DNA from: Gammaproteobacteria bacterium
Lineage (GTDB): Bacteria; Pseudomonadota; Gammaproteobacteria; S144-34
Direction: 5' to 3'
NCBI GenBank assembly: GCA_015487895.1
Contig: WFOW01000216.1
Coordinates: 1-7,393 of the forward strand
DNA: 7,393 nt
Below the pieces are notes generated by a model, which did not search any database, had not been told where the DNA came from, and was given only the letters and a program-made list of their open reading frames with translations. This document shows positions 1-5,884 of this stretch, piece after piece. Position 1 is the first letter of the stretch; each line of letters opens with the position of its first letter. Both the position numbers and the translations under genes were made by a program.

Positions 1-884
1 GCCCGCGCCATGAGGTAGAGCCCCACGTAATCCGCCTCCGCCTCGAACTCCTTCGAGTAGGCCTGGGCGGCGGCCTGCCCGAACATGCCCTGGGTGTTCA
101 CGCCGTAGGCGGCGGCGATGATGTCGAAGATGGACCCGAGCAGGTAGTTGCGCATCCGCGCTTTCAGATGCCCCATGGCGTTGTGCGCGATCTCGTGGGA
201 GACGACCAGCGCCAGCTCGCGCTCGTCCTCCACGAAGCGCATCATGCCGGACGTGACGATGATGCGGCGCCCGTCGGCGTAGGCGTTCACCTCGTCCGCC
301 CGTGCCAGGACGACCCCATAGTCGCAGATGCGCACCGCCCGCACCGGGACGCTCAGGCGCTCGCCCTCCCGGAGCACCTCCAGGCGCGTCCCCTCGCCGA
401 CGCGGACGGCCTCGCGCAGCAGCCGCATGGCCTTGGCGACCGCTCCGCGCCCCCGCGGCACCGTCTCGCTCCCGACACGGAGCAGGACGTCCCCGCCGCG
501 CAGGCCCGCGGCCTCGGCCGGCGCGCCCGGAACGGGATAGAGGACGCGCACCGACTCGTCGGCCCGCAGGTGCGAGACGGCCGCCTCGCGCAGCTCCCGG
601 CCGAAGGTGTGGCGGTTGAACAGGCGGACGCCGATCGAGCGCGCCGTCCGCTCGCCGCACAGCGGTGCGCCCGCCGCCAGCAGCCGGAAGGCGACACCGT
701 CGAGGCGCCTGTGGCGGGCGATGAAGGTCTGCAGCGCGAGCTCGCGCTGGCGGCGGGCCTCCTCCGCCACCGCGGCGGCGTCCGGCTGCGCGTAGCGCGT
801 GGACGGCGTCGCGCAGCCGCCGAGGGCCGCTGCGGCGGCCACGGCCAGCGCCAGCATGACCCCTGTCCGGGAGCGCCTGGCCAT
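1..884 (-). CDS. M48-family zinc metalloprotease, PDZ-containing lipoprotein (3' end outside window)
   Basis: Only the N-terminal 294 residues are visible; the gene continues past the left edge. Seen: a basic N-terminus and hydrophobic stretch (residues 8-20) followed by lipobox L21-G-G-C24, so the protein is probably exported, cut before C24 and lipid-anchored. A PDZ-like segment lies around residues 108-182 (GLRGGDVLLRVG at 127-138). The M48 catalytic part follows: VNAYADG at 199-205, zinc motif H230-E-I-A-H234 and the downstream E281-A-E-A-D285 supplying the third zinc ligand. E231 is the expected general base. The ATG at 884 is chosen because AGGAGGAGGGAG lies directly upstream and the signal peptide begins there. 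By family, it should be a periplasmic or outer-membrane-facing endopeptidase acting in envelope quality control; the substrate is unknown. It follows tRNA-Cys in the same direction but is probably transcribed separately. The family call is firm, the specific role is not. Confidence 0.9.
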   Translation of the reverse strand, partial: MARRSRTGVMLALAVAAAAALGGCATPSTRYAQPDAAAVAEEARRQRELALQTFIARHRRLDGVAFRLLAAGAPLCGERTARSIGVRLFNRHTFGRELREAAVSHLRADESVRVLYPVPGAPAEAAGLRGGDVLLRVGSETVPRGRGAVAKAMRLLREAVRVGEGTRLEVLREGERLSVPVRAVRICDYGVVLARADEVNAYADGRRIIVTSGMMRFVEDERELALVVSHEIAHNAMGHLKARMRNYLLGSIFDIIAAAYGVNTQGMFGQAAAQAYSKEFEAEADYVGLYLMAR

Positions 885-920
885 CTCCCTCCTCCTCCGG
901 ATGTTCCCTGCCTCCCTGCA

Positions 921-926
921 ATGATA
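921..926 (-). promoter_or_regulatory. possible -10 box for the M48 gene
   Basis: On the minus strand TATCAT (5 of 6 to TATAAT) lies 36 bases before the ATG at 884, in otherwise GC-rich DNA. No convincing -35 box is seen at 16-18 bases; instead a GGGGC/GCCCC hairpin (931-943) lies just upstream. It is a weak call resting on one hexamer. Confidence 0.25.
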
Positions 927-1007
927 GCGAAGGGGCGGCGCCCCGGCCCCCGGACGGCGCGCCGGGCCCGAGCGGGAGGATATGACGCACGCTACCCCCT
1001 CACCTGG

Positions 1008-1048
1008 CGGGGCAGCCCCGGAAGGGAACGTGGAGGAAGGCGAGGGAA
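1008..1048 (-). terminator. possible Rho-type termination region after tRNA-Cys
   Basis: Directly after the tRNA-Cys CCA, the minus strand at 1048-1021 is a pyrimidine tract with only two G in 28 bases. It is followed by a CGGGG-CTG-CCCCG hairpin (1020-1008) with no T run. A C-rich, G-poor tract resembles a Rho loading site, and the absent T run argues against intrinsic termination. This is inference from composition only. Confidence 0.25.
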
Positions 1049-1122
1049 TGGAGGCCAGGGCCGGAATCGAACCGACGTACACGGCTTTGCAGGCCGCTGC
1101 ATAACCACTCTGCCACCTGGCC
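1049..1122 (-). tRNA. tRNA-Cys (anticodon GCA)
   Basis: The 74-base cloverleaf has a perfect 7-bp acceptor stem GGCCAGG/CCTGGCC (1122-1116 with 1059-1053), discriminator T at 1052 and an encoded CCA at 1051-1049. The anticodon arm is CGGC-CTGCAAA-GCCG, giving anticodon GCA at 1090-1088. The T loop carries GGTTCGATTCC. It closely follows the E. coli tRNA-Cys pattern, including the GTGGTTATG-type D loop. It lies 61 bases after the pgsA stop, as in the uvrC-pgsA-tRNA clusters of Gammaproteobacteria; no tRNA-Gly is present beside it here. Confidence 0.97.
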
Positions 1123-1149
1123 CGCGGTGGCCCGCGGGGTCGCCCGCGG
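1121..1149 (-). repeat. three CCCGCGG copies in the tRNA-Cys leader
   Basis: The heptamer CCCGCGG occurs at 1121-1127, 1131-1137 and 1143-1149. Each contains the self-complementary CCGCGG. The copies fill the predicted transcribed leader of tRNA-Cys, and the first overlaps the mature 5' end by two bases. Any two copies could pair, giving alternative hairpins next to the RNase P cleavage site. This may simply reflect high GC content. Confidence 0.5.
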
Positions 1150-1157
1150 GGCGCGTA

Positions 1158-1187
1158 ATCATAGCGCGCGCCGCGCGCGCCTGTCAG
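1158..1187 (-). promoter_or_regulatory. tRNA-Cys promoter overlapping the pgsA stop codon
   Basis: On the minus strand a -35 box CTGACA (1187-1182, 5 of 6 to TTGACA) and a -10 box TATGAT (1163-1158, 5 of 6) are separated by 18 bases. The predicted start is near 1151, giving a leader of about 29 bases. The bases after the -10 read TACGCGCCCCG, a GC-rich discriminator of the type known from stringently controlled stable-RNA promoters (established for E. coli rRNA and tRNA). The TGA inside CTGACA is the pgsA stop codon. It is the best-formed sigma-70 promoter in the window. Confidence 0.65.
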
Positions 1188-1768
1188 CCCGAGGCGGCGC
1201 CGCGCGCGCCGGCGCGCAGCGCGGCGAGCGCCGCGCGCAGGTACATGGCCATGGACCACAGCGTGAGGCCCGCGGCCACGTAGAGCAGCGCGAAGCCCGT
1301 CTCGTACACGGGCAGCCCCGCGAGCGGCTGGCGGTAGAGCATGCACAGCAGCGCCGCCATCTGCACGCCGGTCTTGAACTTGCCGACCAGCGAGACCGCC
1401 ACGTGCGCGCGCTTGCCGACCTCGGCCATCCACTCGCGAAGCGCCGAGATGACGATCTCGCGGCCGACGATGACCGCCGCCGGCACCGCCAGCCACGGCG
1501 TGGGATCGGCCTGCACCAGCAGCACCAGGGCCACGGCCACCATGAGCTTGTCGGCCACCGGGTCGAGGAAGGCGCCGAAGGGCGAGGTCTGCGAGAGGCG
1601 CCGGGCGAGATAGCCGTCGAGCCAGTCCGAGAGCGCGCCCAGGGCGAAGACCAGCGCCGCGGCGATCGAGCTCCACGACACCGGCAGGTAGAAGACGAGC
1701 ACCAGGATCGGGATCAGCGCGATCCGCACCAGCGTGACAGCGATGGGGAGGTTGAGGGCGACGCCCAT
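1184..1768 (-). CDS. pgsA: CDP-diacylglycerol--glycerol-3-phosphate 3-phosphatidyltransferase
   Basis: The 194-residue inner-membrane enzyme transfers the phosphatidyl group of CDP-diacylglycerol to glycerol-3-phosphate, releasing CMP and making phosphatidylglycerol phosphate, the precursor of phosphatidylglycerol and cardiolipin. The complete CDP-alcohol phosphotransferase signature is visible: D48-x2-D51-G52-x2-A55-R56, then G65, D69 and D73, whose aspartates bind the catalytic metals in this family. Hydrophobic stretches before and after it (about 16-28, 34-46, 75-85, 90-102, 124-136, 150-166) fit a polytopic membrane protein. Length is close to the E. coli enzyme (about 182). The ATG shares its A with the uvrC TGA stop (TGATG), and GAGG lies seven bases upstream inside the last uvrC codons, so translation is probably coupled to uvrC. 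Expression is likely from the uvrC transcript; the tRNA-Cys promoter begins within its stop codon. Confidence 0.97.
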   Translation of the reverse strand: MGVALNLPIAVTLVRIALIPILVLVFYLPVSWSSIAAALVFALGALSDWLDGYLARRLSQTSPFGAFLDPVADKLMVAVALVLLVQADPTPWLAVPAAVIVGREIVISALREWMAEVGKRAHVAVSLVGKFKTGVQMAALLCMLYRQPLAGLPVYETGFALLYVAAGLTLWSMAMYLRAALAALRAGARGAASG

Positions 1769-3603
1769 CAGGCCGCCTCGCCGTGGAGCGCGTCGTAGAT
1801 GCGCCGCGCCAGCACGCGGCTGATGCCCGGCACCTGCGCGAGGTCCTCGACGCCCGCGCGCATGACCTCCTGCAGGCCGCCGAAGTGCTTGAGCAGCGTC
1901 TGGCGGCGGCGCGGCCCCATGCCCGGGATCCCCTCCAGCACCGAGGTGCGCCGCGCACGGCCGCGGCGCTGGCGGTGGCCGGTGACGGCGAAGCGGTGCG
2001 CCTCGTCGCGGATCTGCTGGATGAGGTGCAAGGCCGGGGCGTCCGGCCCGAGCCGCAGCGGCTCGCGCCGGCCCGGGAGGTGGAGCCGCTCCATGCCGGG
2101 GCGGCGCTCCGGGCCCTTGGCGACGCCGACGAGCGCCACGCCCTCGACGCCGTGCGCGGCGAGCACGCGCGCGGCCTCGGCCACCTGCCCGCGCCCGCCG
2201 TCGATGAGGAGCACGTCGGGCAGCGGCCCGTGCTCGCGCTGCAGGCGCGCGTAGCGGCGCTCGAGGGCCTGGCGCAGCGCGCCGTAGTCGTCGCCGGGCG
2301 CCACGCCCTCGATGTTGTAGCGGCGCCAGTCGCTCTTGACCGGGCCCTCGGCGTCGAAGACCACGCAGGCCGCCACGGTGCGCTCGCCCATGGTGTGGCT
2401 GACGTCCAGGCACTCGATGCGCTCCGGGGTCTCGGGCAGGCCGAGGCTCTCGCGCAGCGCCTCCAGGCGCGCGGCGAGCCCCGTGCGGCTCGCGAGGCGC
2501 GCGGCCAGCGCCGCGCGCGCGTTCTCGACCGCCGTCTCCAGCCACCGCCGGCGCGCGCCCCGCACCCGGCTCAGCACCTCCACGCGGTGGCCGGCCGCGG
2601 CCGAGAGCGCCTCGGCGAGGACCGCGGCGTCGGCCGGCGCGGGGTGGACCACGAGCGTGCGCGGGATCTCCCGGCCCGGATAGTGCTGGCCGAGGAAGGC
2701 CTCCAGCACCTCGGCGGCGTCGGCGCCCGGCGGCACGCGCGGGAACCAGGCGCGGTTGCCGAGGCTGCGCCCGCCGCGCACCGTGAAGAGCTGCACGCAG
2801 GCCTGGCCGCCCTCCGCCACCGCGGCGACGATGTCGAGGTCGCCGCGCTCGCCCTCGACGTACTGGCGCGCGGCGACCTTGCGCAGCGCGGCGATCTGGT
2901 CGCGGTAGCGCGCCGCCTGCTCGAACTCGAGCGCCTCGGCCGCCGCCTCCATGCGCCGCACGAGGTCCTCGACCAGGGCCTCGTCCCGGCCCTCGAGGAA
3001 GAGCAGCGTGTCGGCGACGTCGCGCGCGTAGCGCTCGCGCCCGATCAGCCCCACGCACGGCGCCGAGCAGCGCCCGATCTGGTGCTGGAGGCAGGGGCGC
3101 GAGCGGTTGCGGAAGACGCTGTCCTCGCAGGTGCGCAGGCGGAAGACCTTCTGCAGCAGCCCCAGGGTCTCGCGCACCGCGCCGGCGCTCGGGTAGGGCC
3201 CGAAGTAGCGCCCGGGGGCGCGGCGCGGGCCGCGGTGGAAGGCGATGCGCGGGTACTCGTCCTCGGTGGAGACGTAAATGTAGGGATAGCTCTTGTCGTC
3301 GCGCAGCAGGACGTTGAACCGCGGCCGGTGCGCCTTGATGAGGCGGTTCTCGAGCAGCAGCGCCTCGGCCTCGCTGCGCGTGATGGTGACCTCGATGGCG
3401 CGCACCTGCGAGAGCAGCGCCTGCAGGCGCGGCGACAGCGCCGGCCGCGAGAAGTAGCTGCCCACGCGCCGGCGCAGGTTGCGCGCCTTGCCGACGTAGA
3501 GCACCTCTCCGCCCGCCCCCAGCATGCGGTAGACGCCGGGACGGGTGCTGAGGGTGCGGACGAAGGCGCGGGGGTCGAAGGGCTCGGGGGCGCGGTCCGC
3601 CAT
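1768..3603 (-). CDS. uvrC: UvrABC system protein C (excision nuclease subunit)
   Basis: The 611-residue dual-incision subunit of nucleotide excision repair joins the UvrB-DNA complex and cuts both sides of the lesion. Domains in order: GIY-YIG nuclease (about 20-98) with the G23-V-Y25 and Y36-V-G38 motifs, K39, likely catalytic R46 and metal ligand E85; a cysteine region C159, C171, C179, C183 with the 12-8-4 spacing of E. coli UvrC, where these residues bind a [4Fe-4S] cluster; a UVR motif (about 207-243) for UvrB; the RNase H-like 5' nuclease with D400 and D468; and tandem helix-hairpin-helix motifs (about 555-608). It is intact and of normal length. The ATG at 3603 fits the usual N-terminus (acidic FDPRAF, then RPGVYRM). 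The SD-like GGAG is only two bases from the ATG and a TATAAT box is six bases away, so a leaderless transcript is possible. It lies 30 bases after the Trx-NHL gene and overlaps pgsA by one base. Confidence 0.98.
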   Translation of the reverse strand: MADRAPEPFDPRAFVRTLSTRPGVYRMLGAGGEVLYVGKARNLRRRVGSYFSRPALSPRLQALLSQVRAIEVTITRSEAEALLLENRLIKAHRPRFNVLLRDDKSYPYIYVSTEDEYPRIAFHRGPRRAPGRYFGPYPSAGAVRETLGLLQKVFRLRTCEDSVFRNRSRPCLQHQIGRCSAPCVGLIGRERYARDVADTLLFLEGRDEALVEDLVRRMEAAAEALEFEQAARYRDQIAALRKVAARQYVEGERGDLDIVAAVAEGGQACVQLFTVRGGRSLGNRAWFPRVPPGADAAEVLEAFLGQHYPGREIPRTLVVHPAPADAAVLAEALSAAAGHRVEVLSRVRGARRRWLETAVENARAALAARLASRTGLAARLEALRESLGLPETPERIECLDVSHTMGERTVAACVVFDAEGPVKSDWRRYNIEGVAPGDDYGALRQALERRYARLQREHGPLPDVLLIDGGRGQVAEAARVLAAHGVEGVALVGVAKGPERRPGMERLHLPGRREPLRLGPDAPALHLIQQIRDEAHRFAVTGHRQRRGRARRTSVLEGIPGMGPRRRQTLLKHFGGLQEVMRAGVEDLAQVPGISRVLARRIYDALHGEAA

Positions 3604-3609
3604 AGCTCC

Positions 3610-3615
3610 ATTATA
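3610..3615 (-). promoter_or_regulatory. TATAAT box immediately before uvrC
   Basis: A perfect TATAAT on the minus strand is separated from the uvrC ATG by the six bases GGAGCT. A transcript from it would begin at or within a base or two of the A of the ATG, giving a leaderless or near-leaderless mRNA. No clear -35 box is present at 16-18 bases (for example CGTAGG), and no extended TGn lies before it. The same TATAATGG octamer precedes the regulator at 6822. The box is seen directly; promoter activity is inferred. Confidence 0.45.
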
Positions 3616-3633
3616 GGACCGCGCCCGCCCGGC

Positions 3634-5088
3634 CTACGGCAGCAGGTCCATCTCCGGGATGGCCATCTCGAGCGCCGCGCACTCGCCGGAGTCGGGATCC
3701 ACGCGCACGATCTCGTGGCGGTTGGTGTTGGCGAGCCACAGCCGCCCGCCGTCCCAGGCGATGCCGCCCGGCTCGTCGAGCGTGCAGCCGACAGGCAGCG
3801 TGGTCAGGGTGCGGGTGCGCAGGTCCAGCTTGCGCACCTTGTGGTTGTAGGTGTCGGCGATCCACAGGCAGTCGCGGCGCCTGTCGTAGGCCAGCCCCAG
3901 CGGGTGCTGCAGGCGCGCCTCGCGCCCGACGCCGTCGCGGTCGCCGAACTCGAACAGCCCCTGCCCCACCAGGGTCTCGACCAGCCCGTCGGAGTAGCGC
4001 ACGCGGCGGATGGCCGAGCTCTCGCTGTCGGCCACGTAGAGCCAGGCCATGCCGGCGGCGAGGCCCGAGGGCTGGGCGAAGGCCGCCCGGTCCGCGGGGC
4101 CGTCGACGAGATCCTCGCGCCCGGAGCCGCTGAACCGGGCGATGACGTTGCGCGCGAGGTCGAGGCGCCAGATCTGGTGCTGGCCCGCCATCGCGATGTA
4201 GAGCGTGCCCTCGTGATGGGTCACGTCCCACGGCGAGTTGAGCGGCACCTCGAGCGGGCGGTCCGAGGGCGCCCCGGGCACCCGGCCCTGGCGGCCCGTG
4301 CCCGCCACGGTGTGCACCTCGGCGCTGACGCGGTCGATCCGGCGTATGGCGTGGTTGCCGCGGTCGGCGACATAGACATAGTCGCCGACGGCCGTCAGGC
4401 CCTGCGGCTCGCAGAAGGCGGCCTCCGTCTCGCGGCCGTCCACGAGGCCCGGGCTTCCCGAGCCGAAGACGCGCACCACGCGCCCGTGGGCGTTGACCTC
4501 GAGCACCCGGTTGCGGCCGCTGTCGCTCACGAAGACCCGCTCGCCCGCGGCCACCACCTTGCCCGGAAAGCTCACCACGCCCCCGCCGAGGCGCTCGCGG
4601 CGCAGCGGCAGCGGCTCGAGGTTGAGGATGCCCTTGCGCTCGGCGGCATCCAGGTGCTGCTGGATCAGCGTGTCGAGCTGGCGCCGCCGCCCCTCTCCGG
4701 GCAGCACGCCCACCACGTAGCCTTCGGGGTCGATGAAGAGCACCGAGGGCCAGGCGCGGATGCCGTAGGTGCGCCAGACGCGGAAGGCCGGGTCGTGGGC
4801 CACCGGATGGCGGATGTGGTAGCGGGCGATGGCCTTGCGCACCTGCTCGCCGACGCGCTCGTTCGGGAACTTGGGCGAGTGGACGCCGATCACGCACAGG
4901 CTGTCGCCGTACTTGTCCTCCAGGTAGCGGAGGTCCGGCAGGATGTGCATGCAGTTGATGCAGCAATAGGTCCAGAAGTCGAGCAGCACGACCTTGCCGC
5001 GCTGCTCCGAGAGCCGGATGGGGCGCTCGGTGTTGAACCACTCCAGCTCGGCGGGAAGCTCCGGGGCGCGGATCCGTGCCTCGCTCAT
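3634..5088 (-). CDS. NHLRC2-like thioredoxin-fold and NHL beta-propeller protein
   Basis: This 484-residue protein has no signal peptide and is probably cytoplasmic. The N-terminal half (about 8-160) is a TlpA/thioredoxin-like fold: GKVVLLDFW at 31-39, then C42-C43-I-N-C46 at the active-site position and the cis-proline segment W113-P114. The order W-T-Y-C-C-I-N-C-M-H is the one known from animal NHLRC2 and its bacterial relatives. The C-terminal half (about 175-484) shows six NHL-type blades with recurrent 'xYVAD-x-x-N-H-x-I-R-x-ID' cores, for example VYVADRGNHAIRRID and LWIADTYNHKVRKLD, giving a six-bladed propeller. The role is unproven; thiol redox chemistry at C43/C46 and protein or ligand binding by the propeller are inferred from folds. 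The start at 5088 is chosen over the in-frame ATG at 5145 because GGAGGAGGA lies a few bases upstream and the fold begins at residue 8. It sits between the regulator at 5179 (90-base gap) and uvrC (30-base gap), so co-transcription with uvrC is likely. Confidence 0.92.
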   Translation of the reverse strand: MSEARIRAPELPAELEWFNTERPIRLSEQRGKVVLLDFWTYCCINCMHILPDLRYLEDKYGDSLCVIGVHSPKFPNERVGEQVRKAIARYHIRHPVAHDPAFRVWRTYGIRAWPSVLFIDPEGYVVGVLPGEGRRRQLDTLIQQHLDAAERKGILNLEPLPLRRERLGGGVVSFPGKVVAAGERVFVSDSGRNRVLEVNAHGRVVRVFGSGSPGLVDGRETEAAFCEPQGLTAVGDYVYVADRGNHAIRRIDRVSAEVHTVAGTGRQGRVPGAPSDRPLEVPLNSPWDVTHHEGTLYIAMAGQHQIWRLDLARNVIARFSGSGREDLVDGPADRAAFAQPSGLAAGMAWLYVADSESSAIRRVRYSDGLVETLVGQGLFEFGDRDGVGREARLQHPLGLAYDRRRDCLWIADTYNHKVRKLDLRTRTLTTLPVGCTLDEPGGIAWDGGRLWLANTNRHEIVRVDPDSGECAALEMAIPEMDLLP

Positions 5089-5109
5089 CCCTGTCCTCCT
5101 CCTCCGCGC

Positions 5110-5172
5110 GCGGCCGCTGCCGGCCGCCCCGCGCTGCGGGGTCATGGTAGCACGGCATCCGGCCAGGGCCGG
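5110..5172 (-). repeat. cluster of three GC hairpins before the Trx-NHL gene
   Basis: The 90-base gap between the second regulator and the Trx-NHL gene holds three perfect inverted repeats. They are CCGGCC/GGCCGG around two bases (5159-5172), CCCCGC-AGC-GCGGGG (5127-5141) and a 7-bp stem around CGGCCG with a four-base loop (5110-5127). None is followed by a T run. The last ends about ten bases before the SD of the Trx-NHL gene. They could attenuate or stabilise the mRNA between the genes; no function is shown. Confidence 0.5.
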
Positions 5173-5178
5173 CCTGCG

Positions 5179-5862
5179 TCAGGCGCTTGGGGTTCGCTCG
5201 CGCGCGCCCTCGCGCCCCTCGACGGGCGGGGCGGGAACGAGGCCGTGGCGCCAGGCCAGGTGCAGGAGCTCGACCTCGGTGCGCACGCCGAGCTTGGCGA
5301 AGATGCGCTGGCGGTGCCCGCACACGGTCTTGCGGGTCAGGGCCAGGCGCTCTGCGATCTCGGGGACCTCGGCGCCCTCGGCGATCATGAGCAGGATCTG
5401 GAACTCCCGGTGGGTCAGGCGCGAGAAGGGAGAGGCGGCTTCCGGCAGGATGCGCTGCACGGCAAGGGCGCGCGCGATCCCGTCGCTCACGTAGCGCTCG
5501 CCCGCGGCCATCGCGTGCAGCGCCTCCTCGAGCTCCTCGCGGCCCGCCTGCAGGGTGAGGCACCCGGTGGCGCCGGCCGCGAGCATGCGCTCGGCGATGT
5601 GCACGTCCTCCTCGGCCACCAGCGCCAGGACCGAGACCGAGGGGAACCAGCGCGAGAAGCGCACGCAGGCATCCAGACAGTGCACGTCGGGGCGCGTCAC
5701 GGCCAGCAGCAGCACGTCCGGCCGGTGGCGGCGCGCGAGCCGCACCGCCTCGTCGCAGTCGCCGGCCTCGGCCACCACGCGCACGTCCGGCAGGTCCGCG
5801 AGCAGCCGCCGCAGGCTGGTGCGGACCAGGTTCTGGGCCTCGAGCAGCAGGACGTCGATCAC
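5179..5862 (-). CDS. GacA/UvrY-like regulator with a degenerate, aspartate-less receiver
   Basis: This 227-residue protein has a receiver domain (about 1-118) joined to a LuxR/NarL-type helix-turn-helix (about 146-209). It aligns without gaps to GacA over the receiver, but the phosphorylation pocket is lost. The acidic pair normally at 8-9 is E8-A9, the phospho-acceptor D54 is A54 (DVLLLAVTRPD at 49-59), the Thr/Ser switch position 82 is V82 and the conserved Lys at 104 is L104. It should not accept phosphate by the standard mechanism. The DNA-binding domain looks intact (LTHRE at 149-153; RKTVCGHRQRIFAKLGV at 177-193), but its recognition helix differs from that of the neighbouring regulator. 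The GTG at 5862 is chosen because GGAGG lies 11 bases upstream and the receiver strand starts there; the in-frame ATG at 5973 would add 37 residues unlike the family and has no SD. It is probably a diverged duplicate of the gene at 6136-6822, acting constitutively, by another signal or as a heterodimer partner. Confidence 0.9.
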   Translation of the reverse strand: MIDVLLLEAQNLVRTSLRRLLADLPDVRVVAEAGDCDEAVRLARRHRPDVLLLAVTRPDVHCLDACVRFSRWFPSVSVLALVAEEDVHIAERMLAAGATGCLTLQAGREELEEALHAMAAGERYVSDGIARALAVQRILPEAASPFSRLTHREFQILLMIAEGAEVPEIAERLALTRKTVCGHRQRIFAKLGVRTEVELLHLAWRHGLVPAPPVEGREGARERTPSA

Positions 5863-5884
5863 AAGGCCGCCTTCCTCCCTCACA

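Noticed and set aside
1050..1130. Antisense peptide over tRNA-Cys (GQGRNRTDVHGFAGRC)
   Set aside because: It is a translation of the tRNA-Cys complement, another common false protein.
1184..3058. An upstream in-frame extension of pgsA to 624 residues
   Set aside because: The extra 430 residues are an Arg/Ala/Gly-rich shadow of uvrC in another frame. The family N-terminus begins at the ATG overlapping the uvrC stop.
5089..5145. ATG at 5145 as the start of the Trx-NHL gene
   Set aside because: It crosses two GC hairpins and the strong SD of the ATG at 5088, and adds 19 Arg/Gly-rich residues not needed by the fold.
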